A stretch of DNA of 64,000 bases from Eretmocerus hayati (taxonomy: Eukaryota; Arthropoda; Insecta; Hymenoptera; Aphelinidae), in assembly GCA_029851415.1 (NCBI GenBank), contig CM056742.1, forward strand, positions 81,644,748 through 81,708,747, in the 5' to 3' direction. Positions 12,218 to 22,133 of this stretch are shown here, in pieces. The stretch's first letter is position 1. The number at the start of each line of letters is the position of its first letter. The position numbers and the translations under genes are program-made. Below the pieces are notes generated by a model, which saw only the letters and a program-made list of their open reading frames with translations, made no database searches and was not told the DNA's origin.

Positions 12218-14129
12218 TTCTTCCCCCCCTGCGTCTATATGTCGCCCTCGCGTTTTGGTAGGCTGTGCAGTTGCTGGAGCCTGACCTGTGGTCAGATCTG
12301 GTTCCGATAGCCACGCAGCTGAGGCATTTTGGTTTCTCTTTACAGGTAGCGGCGAGGTGTCCTGGTTCACCGCACTGGAAGCAGAGTTTCGGTTGACGTT
12401 CCTCTGCCTTCTCTTTTTTGCAGCCTGAGGCCTTGTGGCCATACTCTAGACAGTTATAGCAACGTGGGATGCCTCCCTTCTCGCGGATTCTCACTCTGCT
12501 CCATCCCACCTTGGGTTCTTTCCAGTCCAGGAGGCGGTGAGCGAGCCTCGCTGGGATGGACACAACCGCTGTTTGGGTGCCTCGGGAGCCGTTTCGCAGG
12601 CTCTTGACTATTATGGCTCCATCCTCGTTTTCTGGTAGGGCCTTCGCGAGGTCCTTCTGCACTTTAGTTTTGTCGACATCGTAGTCGACTCCGAGAACCT
12701 CGAGGGTCATGCTATTTGCGAGGCAGTGGACGGCCCCTTCTTGCCCGACGACTGGTGTCAGAGCCGCTTTGATGGCTGCAGCGTCGGTGCCCTTCCTCAG
12801 TTCAATGAGGATTTGTCCTTCCTGTGTCTTGCGGATGCCCGTGACTTTAGAGCCCACTTCTTCATTAAGGTCATCCGTCTTTATCTTGCGCAGCATATCT
12901 GCGTAGCTTAACCCACCTTGGTTTGCCGTGACGAGAACGGCGTCGGATTTCGCTCTTCTTGGCTTCATCTTTGCCTTCTTTCCAGCGGTGTCACTTGATC
13001 GACCGCTTTTCTTTGCCCTCTTTGTATTTCTCTTAGAGACCACTTCCTGCCAAGGCCCGTCCTGCTTGGGCCTATTAGGAGTCGATGTTGAGCGCGGTGT
13101 TTCGAGGGCTCCCGATGGATGTCCGCGTCGCGTCCTCTTCGTATTGTGCTGTTTCTCTTGTCGCGATTCCGGTTTATTCGCCCCCCTTCCCTGTGTGCCG
13201 CTTCCCGACGCGGCTGGCCCAGAGGGCTGCGCACTCCTCTTCATTTTTAGGGTCTTCTCCACTTCCAGAAGTGTCGTCTCGAAAGCCGCTCTCTTCCCTT
13301 TGTCTGCCGCAAGTAGGCCTTCGAGAGCGTGGCCAATCTTCTTGAGCTCTTCCATGTCGCCCTGAGTTCCTTCTGGGATGTTGGAGGCAGACTCGGCTAT
13401 CCCTATGACCAAGTTCAGGTGGTCGAGGAGAAGATGAGTCTTCTCCTCCATCTGTTCTCGGCACATTTTCAAGTCCCTCCATCCTTCCATTAGATCGGGG
13501 GCCTTGTCTCCATTTCTTTGTCGACTGGCCTTCTCAGGTGTGGGGAACCGATCGATGTCCATATCCTCCGGTGTTTTTTGACCTCTTTCGAGTCCGCGGT
13601 CGCAGTCCTTGGATGTCAGGGTGTCTTCTGACTTCTGGGACTCCGTGGTGGTGTTAGAGTCCCCTGAATCCGAGCTGGAATCGGCGGTATCGTCTCCCTT
13701 GTTCTTGTCTTGCGTAAGCTGGATCTTGATCGCGGGGTTGATCTTCATCAGCTTGTCTGCCGCCGCTTGCGCTTCTGCAGCAACCTTCGCGTTCTTCTCT
13801 TTTTGGCTCAAGAATGTGAGCTTCGATTGCTTCAGCGTTCGCTTATCTACTTCCTCACCCGGACCCTTCCTCTTCCTGCTGTTCGGGGTGAGGTCTACTC
13901 CTTTCCGGTGTTGGTCCTTTCCTCCAACTATCTTCGCCAGAGGCGTATTTCCATCGCTTGTAGCTTTACGCGTGAGTCCACCAGCCGAGTGTGCCACTGG
14001 TAGCGCGCTTTGCATCGTTGGGCCCCCCCCCCCAAGATCCGAATGGGGCCCCGCTTTACTTGGGGAATTCTTGCCGTCAATGCTGGACATCTTCTTCTTT
14101 CTTCTTTTTTCCAGGGCCTGGAATCGCAT
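12210..14129 (-). CDS. R1-clade ORF1, gag-like nucleic-acid-binding protein, 639 aa
   Basis: The frame is open from ATG at 14129 to TAA at 12212-12210. The N-terminal two thirds are charged and low in complexity (many K, E, S, T). The C-terminal part has zinc knuckles CYNCLEYGHKASGC and CFQCGEPGHLAATC and a third, partial CLSC. Such proteins coat element RNA and take it to the nucleus and target. A second ATG at codon 14 (MSSIDGKN) is an alternative start. ORF2 begins inside the ORF1 stop, suggesting coupled termination and reinitiation as reported for SART1. This frame is intact although ORF2 is broken. Confidence 0.9.
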   Translation of the reverse strand: MRFQALEKRRKKKMSSIDGKNSPSKAGPHSDLGGGGPTMQSALPVAHSAGGLTRKATSDGNTPLAKIVGGKDQHRKGVDLTPNSRKRKGPGEEVDKRTLKQSKLTFLSQKEKNAKVAAEAQAAADKLMKINPAIKIQLTQDKNKGDDTADSSSDSGDSNTTTESQKSEDTLTSKDCDRGLERGQKTPEDMDIDRFPTPEKASRQRNGDKAPDLMEGWRDLKMCREQMEEKTHLLLDHLNLVIGIAESASNIPEGTQGDMEELKKIGHALEGLLAADKGKRAAFETTLLEVEKTLKMKRSAQPSGPAASGSGTQGRGANKPESRQEKQHNTKRTRRGHPSGALETPRSTSTPNRPKQDGPWQEVVSKRNTKRAKKSGRSSDTAGKKAKMKPRRAKSDAVLVTANQGGLSYADMLRKIKTDDLNEEVGSKVTGIRKTQEGQILIELRKGTDAAAIKAALTPVVGQEGAVHCLANSMTLEVLGVDYDVDKTKVQKDLAKALPENEDGAIIVKSLRNGSRGTQTAVVSIPARLAHRLLDWKEPKVGWSRVRIREKGGIPRCYNCLEYGHKASGCKKEKAEERQPKLCFQCGEPGHLAATCKEKPKCLSCVAIGTRSDHRSGSSNCTAYQNARATYRRRGGRNG

Positions 14130-14349
14130 GCTGGCCGACCCCGGACCAGGCCAGCATGGGTGTGGTGTGTTGTGTGATGCGTGTTCTGTATAATGTTGGT
14201 ATGTCTGTGTAATGCTTGAGCAAGCGTAAGTATGGTGCGTGTAGAGTGTAGTGTGTGTGTTAGTGTAAGTGTAGGACTCGGGTCCGGAGGGGCGTCACTC
14301 CCTCAAGCTCCAAGTGCAACCCTAGGGTCACACCCAAAGCCCCCTACGG

Positions 14350-14351
<2 letters not shown>
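14130..14351 (-). other. 5' untranslated region of R1 copy 2
   Basis: Sequence between the ORF1 start and the TC repeat, rich in GTGT and TGTG phrases on the plus strand. It holds no open frame. Its outer edge is set by the sudden change to (TC)n at 14352. Confidence 0.7.

Positions 14352-14410
<59 letters not shown>
14352..14410 (+). repeat. (TC)n microsatellite at the 5' border of R1 copy 2
   Basis: A pure TC run of 59 bases joining the R1 5' end to the truncated 5' end of CR1-like copy A. Confidence 0.95.
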
Positions 14411-14412
<2 letters not shown>

Positions 14413-14432
14413 GCCACGGAGAACTCCACTAA

Positions 14433-16163
14433 GAACTTCACGGTTTCACACCGGATGAGTTGAACGCTCACTTTGCGGGGGTTTCTGTTTCGCCTCATGA
14501 AAATATCAATGAAGCAATGGACGATATTAACTCTGCACCGGAGGAGGGGTTTAAATTTAAGCCCACAAATTTCAATGATGTAGTCCTTGCTATTAAACAT
14601 TTCTCCTCGCAGGCCCGCGGGGTGGATGGGATCCCTCAGAGCGTGATCGCGAAGGCTCTTCCGGCAATTGGTGATCTTATTGTACCTATATTCGATTCCT
14701 CTTTCGCTCATAGCGTTTTTCCCGAGGCTTGGAAGCAAGCGCAGCTGATCGCATTGAAGAAGACTGCAGCTCCATCAGCGGTCTCGGACTTTCGTCCCAT
14801 AGCGCTGCTGTGCTTCCTTTCCAAGGTTCTGGAAAAAATCGCACATGACCAAATCACGGAGTATTTAAAAGTAGAGAAACTTCTTCATCGCTTCCAGACT
14901 GGTTTCAGGCAATACCATAGCACCCAGACAGCTTTACTAAAGTTGACGGATGACATCAGAGTAGGCATTGATAGGAAGAAGATCACCTTACTCCTACTAT
15001 TCGACTTTAGCAAAGCTTTCGACACAATAACACCGTCAAAGCTGTTGAGGAAGCTCCGAAACCTTGGATTTTCGAGATCGGCACTCCTGTGGATAAAATC
15101 ATACTTACAAGGCCGTACCCAAATAGTCACTTCAAAATCTGGTAGTTCTGATTGGCTTGAAACCAATCTGGGTGTTCCACAGGGATCCGTTCTCGGCCCT
15201 TTACTCTTCAGCTTATATGTTAATGACTTACCTGGTTTGCTAGACGGAAAGTCGGTATATCATCTCTTCTATGCGGATGATCTCCAAATTTATCTCCAAG
15301 TCGAGAAAACTAAGATCAAGGAAGGCATCACTCGGCTGGGAGAAGTAGGACGACTAATTGCTGAATGGGCGAGAAATTTCGGCCTGCGTCTCAACGCTGG
15401 CAAGACCAAGGCAATCCTCTTCAGCTCTGAGAGGAACATCAAAAATCTGAAAAGAATGGACTTGCCAGGGATTGAGATACAGGAAGGAAAATTCATTCCG
15501 TTCAGCGATACAGTCGTGAGTCTTGGTGTTACACTCGATAGTGAACTGACGTGGAAGCCGCACATCGATCAAGTAACTGAGAAAGTGAACAGAGCCCTTC
15601 ACGGATTGCGGTTTTTTAGGGCGTGTATCACCAGACCTCTCCGAATTCGCCTAGTCGAGTCATTAGTTCAACCGCATTTAGATTATTGCACAGTCGTGTA
15701 CCTCGACGCCACGGACGAACAGCGGCAACGGATACAACGACTGAGCAATTCATGTGTGAGATACATTTTTGATCTTAGGAGAGACGAGCACATCACCCCG
15801 TTTAGGGAGCGTTTAGGTTGGTTGCGTACTGATTCGCGGAGAATGTACTTCGCAGCTCTGTTAATGCATAAGATCATGCATTTAGGAGAGCCTGGCTACC
15901 TAGCTGCGATGTTCACCAGGTACCAATCTGAACGCCCTGCACGTGGTAATGCAGAAGAGCGGGTACTCAAAGTTCCCAATATGAGACTTGAATATGGAAG
16001 GAGATCTTTCCAGGTTCAATGTGCTCATTTTTGGAACTTTCTCCCTCCGGGCTTTCGGCAGCTGGGGAAAACACCCTCGTTCAAAGAGTCCTTGAAAGAT
16101 TTCCTATTAACAAAGTCTCCTCAGAGGATTGATCCGGAGAAGCAGCATTACCTTAATCCTTGA
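14433..16163 (+). CDS. CR1-like ORF2 fragment: intact reverse transcriptase and C-terminal domain
   Basis: The frame is open from GAA at 14433, just after a TAA, to TGA at 16161-16163, about 576 codons, but has no authentic start because the 5' part is lost. RT motifs visible: ARGVDGIPQS, FRPIALL, GFRQYHSTQTAL, LLFDFSKAFDTI (A), NLGVPQGSVLGPLLFS (B), HLFYADDLQIY (C, catalytic YADD) and LNAGKTKAI (D region). The C-terminal part with SNSCVRYIF and WNFLPPGFRQLG resembles that of the CR1, L2, Daphne and Crack groups; which clade it is needs a tree. There is no RNase H domain. Confidence 0.88.
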   Translation, partial: ELHGFTPDELNAHFAGVSVSPHENINEAMDDINSAPEEGFKFKPTNFNDVVLAIKHFSSQARGVDGIPQSVIAKALPAIGDLIVPIFDSSFAHSVFPEAWKQAQLIALKKTAAPSAVSDFRPIALLCFLSKVLEKIAHDQITEYLKVEKLLHRFQTGFRQYHSTQTALLKLTDDIRVGIDRKKITLLLLFDFSKAFDTITPSKLLRKLRNLGFSRSALLWIKSYLQGRTQIVTSKSGSSDWLETNLGVPQGSVLGPLLFSLYVNDLPGLLDGKSVYHLFYADDLQIYLQVEKTKIKEGITRLGEVGRLIAEWARNFGLRLNAGKTKAILFSSERNIKNLKRMDLPGIEIQEGKFIPFSDTVVSLGVTLDSELTWKPHIDQVTEKVNRALHGLRFFRACITRPLRIRLVESLVQPHLDYCTVVYLDATDEQRQRIQRLSNSCVRYIFDLRRDEHITPFRERLGWLRTDSRRMYFAALLMHKIMHLGEPGYLAAMFTRYQSERPARGNAEERVLKVPNMRLEYGRRSFQVQCAHFWNFLPPGFRQLGKTPSFKESLKDFLLTKSPQRIDPEKQHYLNP

Positions 16164-16375
16164 TGGGCTAGGGCTTTGTTCCTTTTCTTTCTATCTCTTT
16201 TTAATTGTAAGTGACCTTCTGTCACCAGACTGAAGAAAAACTGTGATATTTCTGTGAACCCATGCCCTTTATCTCATTTTCTTCCAAGTGAAATCGTAAA
16301 GTGTATGACTAGTCACAATTGTGATATATCTATCCTTGACCAAATTATTTCTTAATATGATTTTATCGGAATATT

Positions 16376-16384
<9 letters not shown>

Positions 16385-16409
<25 letters not shown>
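16385..16409 (+). repeat. (TA)n microsatellite
   Basis: A TA run inside the 3' untranslated region of CR1-like copy A. Confidence 0.9.
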
Positions 16410-16479
16410 GTGACACATATGAAAATATGTAGGTGTATTTTGTCGTATGACGAATAAAGGATATCTATCTATCTATCTA

Positions 16480-18970
16480 CGCCGGCTGTGTGGCGACTAC
16501 AGTCACAAAATTATAATGGGTGATCTGAACGCGGATTTGTTAGACACTGCTCATCCCGACACCAAGACTTTGACTGCACTGACAGAAGAACTTGCCTCGC
16601 AGATAGTGCAGCATGGCCCGACTCACCAACACACCCCCAATACATCTCATACATGGATTGATCACATTTATGTAGATGACAACGACATCATTACTGACTT
16701 TCAAAACAGACTCCTGCCCAGTTTCGGCAGGCACTCGGTCATTGACGTCACCATCAACGTCTTTACTCCTACTCCGCCAAGAAATTTCTTTACCTACAGG
16801 GATTTTCGAAACATCACTCCGGAGATATTAAATGACCGATTGCTTCGCTGTGACTGGACAGCTCTCGAAAATGCTGAAATGAGTTTGGAAGATGCAATTC
16901 ACTGCTTGAATGAAAATTTACAGTCCGTTATTGATGAATTAGCACCCGAAAAAACTATTAATCCGCGTAAAAATGACGCTCCTTGGATTGGTCCTGAGCT
17001 GAGGGTACTCATGAATAAGCGAGACGCGACGCGCAGGCGCTGGGAACGGATTCAACGTAACCAGCGCAAGTGTCCTGAGCTTCAAAATGAATACTTTCGG
17101 CTTAGCGAAGAGGTCGACTTGCGCATTGAACAAGAGGCAAACTCCTTCATTCAAACCCATTTGTCAGATGCTCTTGATCAGAAGAAGAACATTTGGAAGG
17201 AGATGCGCAATCTCGGCCTCTTGCCTAAGAGCAAAGAGGAGGAACTTCATGGCTTCACACCGGATCAGTTGAACGCACACTTTGCGGGAGTTTCCGTTTC
17301 GCCCCACGAAAATATTAATGAAGCAATGGACGATATTGACTCGGCACCGGAGGAGGGGTTTAAATTTAAGCCCACAAATTTTAGCGATGTAGTCCTTGCT
17401 ATTAAACATCTCTCCTCACAGGCCCGTGGAGCGGATGGAATACCCCAAAGCGTGATCACAAAAGCTCTTCCGGCCATTGGTGATCTTATTGTACATATTT
17501 TCAACTCCTCCTTCGCTCATGGCATTTTTCCTGAGGCTTGGAAGCAAGCACAGCTGATTGCACTAAAGAAGACTGCTGCTCCATCAACGGTCTCGGACTT
17601 TCGTCCTATAGCACTGCTGTGCTTTCTCTCCAAGGTTCTGGAAAAAATCGCACATGACCAAATCACGGAGTATTTGAAAATCGAGAAGATACTTGATCGC
17701 TTCCAGACTGGTTTTAGGCAACACCATAGCACCCAGACAGCTTTGTTGAAATTGACTGATGACATCAGAGTAGGTATAGACAGAAAGAAGATCACTCTGC
17801 TCCTACTATTCGATTTTAGCAAAGCTTTTGACACCATCTCACCATCCAAGCTGTTGAGGAAGCTACGACATCTTGGCTCCTCAAGATCGGCGCTCCTGTG
17901 GATAAAATCATATTTACAGGGTCGCACCCAACAAATCACTTCTAAAGTAGGCAAATCTGATTGGCTCGAAACCAATCTGGGTGTTCCACAGGGGTCCGTC
18001 CTTGGGCCTCTCCTCTTCAGCTTGTATGTGAATGACCTGGCTGGCTTGCTAGACGGAAAGTCAGTACATCATCTATTTTATGCGGATGATCTCCAAATTT
18101 ATCTCCAAATCGAGAAAAATAAGATCAGGGAAGGTATTGCTCGGCTGGGCGAAATAGGACGACTAGTTGCCGAGTGAGCCAGAAGTTCCGGCCTGTGTCT
18201 CAACGCTGGCAAGACCAAGGCAATCTACTTCAGCTCGGAGAGAAATATCAAAGATCTGAAGAGAATGGACTTGCCAGGGGTTGAGATACAGGAAGGAAAG
18301 TTCATCCAGTTCAGTGATACGGTCGTGAGTCTCGGTGTTACACTTGACAGTGAATTGACATGGAAACCGCACATCGACCAAGTAACTAAGAAAGTCAACA
18401 GAGCCCTATACGGTCTGCGGTTTTTTAGGGCATGTATCACCAGACCTCTCCGAATTCGCCTAGTCGAGTCATTGGTTCAACCGCGCCTAGATTATTGCGC
18501 GGTCGTGTACCTCGACGCCACGGACGAACAGCGGCAACGGGTACAGAGACTAAGCAACTCATGTGTGAGATATATTTTTGATCTTAGAAGAGACGAGCAC
18601 ATCGCCCCTTAGGGAGCGCTTGGGTTGGTTACGTACTGATTCGTGGAGAATGTACTTCGCAGCTCTCTTGATGCATAAGATCATGCACTTAGGAGAACCT
18701 GGCTACCTAGCTGCGATGTTTACCAGGTACCAATCCGAACGCCCCGCACGGGGTGATCTAGAAGAGCGGGTACTCAAAGTTCCCAGCATGAGACTTGAAT
18801 ATGGAAGAAGATCTTCCCAGGTTCAGTGTGCTCATTTGTGGAACTTTCTCCCTCCGGGCTTTCGGCAGCTTGGGAAGATATCATTATTTAAAGAGTCCTT
18901 CAAAGACTTCCTGTTAACACTATCCTCCCAGAGGATTGATGTGGAGAAGAGGCATTATTTTAATCTGTAA
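16480..18970 (+). pseudogene. CR1-like ORF2, endonuclease end to C-terminus, one stop and one frameshift
   Basis: The endonuclease part shows MGDLNADLLD and SHTWIDHIYVDD. The RT part shows FDFSKAFDTI, GVPQGSVLGPLL and LFYADDLQIY. A TGA at 18175-18177 replaces tryptophan (AEWARN in copy A). Near 18606-18612 two bases are missing relative to copy A, ending the frame at HIAP; the next frame continues from 18613 to the normal C-terminus HYFNL at 18970. The protein is otherwise close to copy A, so the lesions are recent. Confidence 0.9.
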
Positions 18971-19278
18971 TGGGAAGGGCTCTTCTTTAATTTAGTATTT
19001 TTACATGTGACCTCAGTCACCCAATTGGTGATCTATAGCTGTGATATTAGTGCGAGCCCTTACCCCTCTTTTTATACTTCTAAGTATGCACCCTGACTAG
19101 TCACGAAGTGTGATAATTATTGTCCTTGACCAAACCAGTAATTGACTGAAATTATCATTATTATTTTGTTGTACATATATTATATTCATTCTTATACGTG
19201 TTATTACATTTTAACGGGCACATGTAGGTGTATGTAATTGTATTTTTTGTCTTCGGACGAATAAAGGACATCTATCGA

Positions 19279-19290
<12 letters not shown>
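16481..19290 (+). mobile_element. CR1-like non-LTR retrotransposon, 5'-truncated copy B
   Basis: It joins the TCTA tail of copy A without spacer. It contains the last part of the endonuclease, the linker, RT and C-terminal domain, a 3' untranslated region with TCACGAAGTGTGA (19101-19113) and the terminal GAATAAAGGACATC with a TCTA/TC tail. The 5' junction reads CTACGCCGG and that of copy A reads CTACGCCAC, a shared 7-nt CTACGCC that may reflect microhomology. Confidence 0.9.

Positions 19291-19347
<57 letters not shown>
19283..19347 (+). repeat. (TC)n followed by (TA)n microsatellite
   Basis: TC at 19283-19308 then TA at 19309-19347, grown on the tail of CR1-like copy B. Beyond it 19348-19593 holds nothing recognisable. 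Confidence 0.92.
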
Positions 19348-19350
<3 letters not shown>

Positions 19351-19593
19351 TAACGCGAATTACCTCGAAATCCCTGAAAAGTATTATAGATAATCAATGT
19401 ATATATTTGGATATTCCATTTGCCTTACGGTCTATCAGGACCTAGGCAAAATGAATATTTTATCAAATACTAGTGTCATCATGATTGTGAGCTACAATCG
19501 TGAATTACATACAGCATCAGAATGGGAATTTATCTAGCCTGTAAAATAATAACTGATCCAACACTCGGTTATGCTGGCAAGTCTGCTGAAGAG

Positions 19594-19607
19594 TAGACAG
19601 TGATTAC
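19594..19607 (+). repeat. Target site duplication of the Penelope-like element, left copy
   Basis: TAGACAGTGATTAC is repeated exactly at 22120-22133. Confidence 0.9.
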
Positions 19608-19820
19608 AAGTTGAACCTTTGGTCTCGTCGATCTTGAAGGACGGTGGGGAACTAAATAAATCCCCAAAATTTCATGATGGAAATTTTATTGCAACGTTTC
19701 GTCCACTAGGTTTTGTGGACCTCATCAGGCTTCAGGTTTCTGTTTCGACATATGTATAATGATAGGAAATATGAAAATTTTTTTTACAAATGATGGATGT
19801 ATAAATATTAAAGATGCGCA
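19606..19820 (+). repeat. Left inverted pseudo-LTR arm of the Penelope-like element
   Basis: Pairs in inverse with 21861-22075 with few differences. It overlaps the ORF start at 19759 and contains a minus-strand hammerhead-like core. Confidence 0.9.
19697..19729 (-). ncRNA. Hammerhead-like ribozyme core, left arm
   Basis: Same core as at 21952-21984 (CTGATGAG, 6-bp stem II, GAAAC), on the minus strand because the arms are inverted. Confidence 0.72.
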
Positions 19821-21651
19821 TAGGGAGAAAAATAACATCCGTCACAAGATTACGAATATCCTATACACTGAAAATAATAAACAAAGGCACATTTCTCCTG
19901 AAGACAGGGTATTCGCAAAAAAATTGAGCTTCACTAAGCACTTCTTGAAACAAAATTCAGATATTTTTTTCACTCGTGCAGATAAGGGCAATGTCACCGT
20001 CTGTTTGAATAAGTCTGATTACACCAATAAAATGAACGGTTTGTTGAGTGACAAAAAAGTATACGTTCCGATCAAAAATAATCCACTCAAAAGTTTACAG
20101 GCAAAAGTACATAAAATACTAGGAAGTTGGAATGATTTAAATTATTTGTCACGAAAATATCATAATAATGCTCTCACACAGACGGACACCAACTTATCTC
20201 GTTGTTATGGGTCACCAAAAATTCATAAAGAAAATGTTCCACTCAGACCAATAATTTCTACAGTCAATAGCCCTACTCATTTTCTTGCTTCCGTTTTATA
20301 TAAAGAGCTGAAGAAATGTATTAAACCGCCTGCATCACGCATTGACAATAGCTTTGAATTAAAAAAACGGTTGGAGACTTTAACGATCCCAAAAGATCAT
20401 ATACTCCTTTCTCTCGACGTTAGCTCTCTGTTTACAAACATCCTATGCTGGTTAGTGCTAGAGGCGCTTGACCGCAGATTTTCAGATATACATAATAAGT
20501 CCAACATACCATTTGATGAAATTCGTAAATGCACTGAGTTCCTTTTTGACAACACATTTTTTCAATTCAATAATAAAATTTATCAACAAATTTTTGGTAG
20601 TCCGATGGGATCACCCATTTCTCCACTTTTCGCAGACATTGTTATGGATGACTTGGAAACTTCATGTTTACGTAAATTGAAAAATGATCACGATTGCACT
20701 CCTCTATTCTATTTTAGATATGTCGATGACACTCTAATGTGTGTGAAGAAAGAACAGGTAGATGTAGTCCTCAATGTTTTCAACAGCTACAATGAGCATT
20801 TACAGTTCACACATGAGATTGAAAACAATAATACCATCAATTTCCTTGACATATCTCTGATCCGAGAGGATGAAAAAATCATCACCAATTGGTATCAAAA
20901 GCCAACGTCATCAGGCAGGATCTTGAATTTCAAATCCAATCATACCATGAATCAAAAGAGGAACATAGTGTTCAATTTAGTCGACAGAGCCACGTCACTT
21001 TCACATAAAAAATTTCATTCCTCCAACTTATCAATTGTAAAACAACTCCTTTCTGACAATGATTATCCTGAAGATTTCACTGACAAATGTATAAAAACCA
21101 GATTACATCGTTCAAAAGATCTGATGAACAGAGCAGAAAGAATACGTTGCAACCAAATTCTATATGCTGGCCAGGACAAAATTTGTATTCCATACCACGA
21201 ACGCTTATTCGGAAAATGTAATGCTCTGTTCAAACATAACGATATTCACACTCTTCCAAAAGTTTCCAAGTCATTAAGCTCAATAGTAAAATTAGGTAAG
21301 GACCAACTAGATAAATTTAGCAAAACTGGTGTTGTTTATGAATTTCAGTGTAAAGATTGCCCAGCAACGTATGTGGGAGAGACAAAAAGACAACTAGGTA
21401 CACGCATTAAAGATCATATTACAAACAAAGATAAAAAGTCCGTAGTTTCTGTTCACAGACTAAATGATAAACACGATTTCCATTGGGATCAAACCAAAAT
21501 TTTAGACACAGAGAAAAATTGGAAAAAACGGTTGATTTCTGAAATGATCCATATAAAATTCGATGAGAATTGCATCAATAGAAAAGACGATATTCAAAAT
21601 CTCAGTCAAGTATATAACCCGTTGTGGGCAACGGCTGACAAAGCTCGTTGA
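19759..21651 (+). CDS. Penelope-like reverse transcriptase with C-terminal GIY-YIG endonuclease, 630 aa
   Basis: The RT shows RADKGNVTV, LRPIIST, LSLDVSSLFTN (motif A aspartate), GSPMGSPISPLFADI (motif B) and FRYVDDTLM (motif C, YVDD), then NFLDISL. The endonuclease near residues 525-560 reads GVVYEFQCKDCPATYVGET followed by TRIKDH, the GIY-YIG pattern with a CxxC just before YVG, as in insect Penelope-like elements. The protein primes reverse transcription at a nicked target. The frame has no stops and looks recently active; it is somewhat short at the N-terminus, and the ATG lies within the inverted arm. Confidence 0.93.
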   Translation: MIGNMKIFFTNDGCINIKDAHREKNNIRHKITNILYTENNKQRHISPEDRVFAKKLSFTKHFLKQNSDIFFTRADKGNVTVCLNKSDYTNKMNGLLSDKKVYVPIKNNPLKSLQAKVHKILGSWNDLNYLSRKYHNNALTQTDTNLSRCYGSPKIHKENVPLRPIISTVNSPTHFLASVLYKELKKCIKPPASRIDNSFELKKRLETLTIPKDHILLSLDVSSLFTNILCWLVLEALDRRFSDIHNKSNIPFDEIRKCTEFLFDNTFFQFNNKIYQQIFGSPMGSPISPLFADIVMDDLETSCLRKLKNDHDCTPLFYFRYVDDTLMCVKKEQVDVVLNVFNSYNEHLQFTHEIENNNTINFLDISLIREDEKIITNWYQKPTSSGRILNFKSNHTMNQKRNIVFNLVDRATSLSHKKFHSSNLSIVKQLLSDNDYPEDFTDKCIKTRLHRSKDLMNRAERIRCNQILYAGQDKICIPYHERLFGKCNALFKHNDIHTLPKVSKSLSSIVKLGKDQLDKFSKTGVVYEFQCKDCPATYVGETKRQLGTRIKDHITNKDKKSVVSVHRLNDKHDFHWDQTKILDTEKNWKKRLISEMIHIKFDENCINRKDDIQNLSQVYNPLWATADKAR

Positions 21652-21860
21652 CCCCCCGCTCTCTTTCTCTCTCCCACATGCACTACTTTTCATATATATG
21701 TCACCTACTGTACACTGCGATCGCGCTAATATAAATATGAGTGAAAAATGAGACCGATGACTCACTCTGTTTACTTGTATTGACAGGAGCCAGACGTTAT
21801 GTCTGTGCTCTATTACAAGATCGTCCAAAATATCATGACGATCTAAAGAATAACGTAAGT

Positions 21861-22075
21861 TGCGCATCTTTAATATTTATACATCCATCATTTGTAAAAA
21901 TTTTTTCATATTTCCTATCATTATACATATGTCGAAACAGAAACCTGAAGCCTGATGAGGTCCACAAAACCTAGTGGACGAAACGTTGCAATAAAATTTC
22001 CATCATGAAATTTTGGGAATTTATTTAGTTCCCCACCGTCCTTCAAGATCGACGAGACCAAAGGTTCAACTTGTA
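21861..22075 (+). repeat. Right inverted pseudo-LTR arm of the Penelope-like element
   Basis: Inverse copy of 19606-19820; it contains a plus-strand hammerhead-like core. Confidence 0.9.
21952..21984 (+). ncRNA. Hammerhead-like ribozyme core, right arm
   Basis: CTGATGAG is followed by a 6-bp stem (GTCCAC with GTGGAC, 8-nt loop) and GAAAC, the conserved order of the hammerhead core with stem II. Hammerhead motifs in Penelope-like pseudo-LTRs are established. I could not assign stems I and III or the cleavage site by eye. Confidence 0.75.
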
Positions 22076-22119
22076 TATTCACCATCAAGGACGAAAAAAT
22101 CTACCAAAATCACTTATGA

Positions 22120-22133
22120 TAGACAGTGATTAC
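22120..22133 (+). repeat. Target site duplication of the Penelope-like element, right copy
   Basis: Exact match of the 14 bases at 19594-19607, flanking the element. Confidence 0.9.

Larger units (their letters stand above)
8683..14351 (-). mobile_element. R1-clade non-LTR retrotransposon, near full-length copy 2
   Basis: Reading the minus strand: a 5' untranslated region (14351-14130), ORF1 gag (14129-12210), ORF2 endonuclease and RT (12217-9184), a 3' untranslated region (9183-8715) and a 32-nt poly(A) tail. The order and the NGDPWGTPYRVV segment before the RT are typical of the R1 clade. It lies between two TC repeats (8656-8682 and 14352-14410), so the target seems to be the microsatellite itself. 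R1-clade relatives with microsatellite or telomeric targets (Waldo, Mino, TRAS, SART) are known. ORF2 carries one frameshift and one stop, so this copy should be inactive. Confidence 0.92.
14411..16480 (+). mobile_element. CR1-like non-LTR retrotransposon, 5'-truncated copy A
   Basis: It runs from the linker before the RT through a complete RT and C-terminal domain, a 3' untranslated region with the hairpin TCACAATTGTGA (16313-16324), a TA run and the terminal GAATAAAGGATATC plus TCTA tail (16448-16480). The endonuclease half is missing. The tail passes directly into the truncated 5' end of copy B. No target duplication could be defined because both borders are microsatellite. Confidence 0.9.
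19608..22119 (+). mobile_element. Penelope-like element with GIY-YIG endonuclease, 2.5 kb
   Basis: The ends are set by a 14-bp direct repeat TAGACAGTGATTAC at 19594-19607 and 22120-22133. Inside are about 215-bp arms in inverse orientation (19606-19820 and 21861-22075), a single long ORF, and a tail of about 45 bases after the right arm. Inverted or direct pseudo-LTRs, an RT and a C-terminal GIY-YIG nuclease are the hallmarks of Penelope-like elements. The arms include the first codons of the ORF, so the ORF may lack its original N-terminus. Confidence 0.95.

Noticed and set aside
13609..14193. 194-codon plus-strand open frame
   Set aside because: Antisense shadow of R1-clade ORF1.
16447..16490. 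Start codon of CR1-like copy B at 16447
   Set aside because: The first codons are the tail of copy A; the real homology starts after the TCTA repeat.
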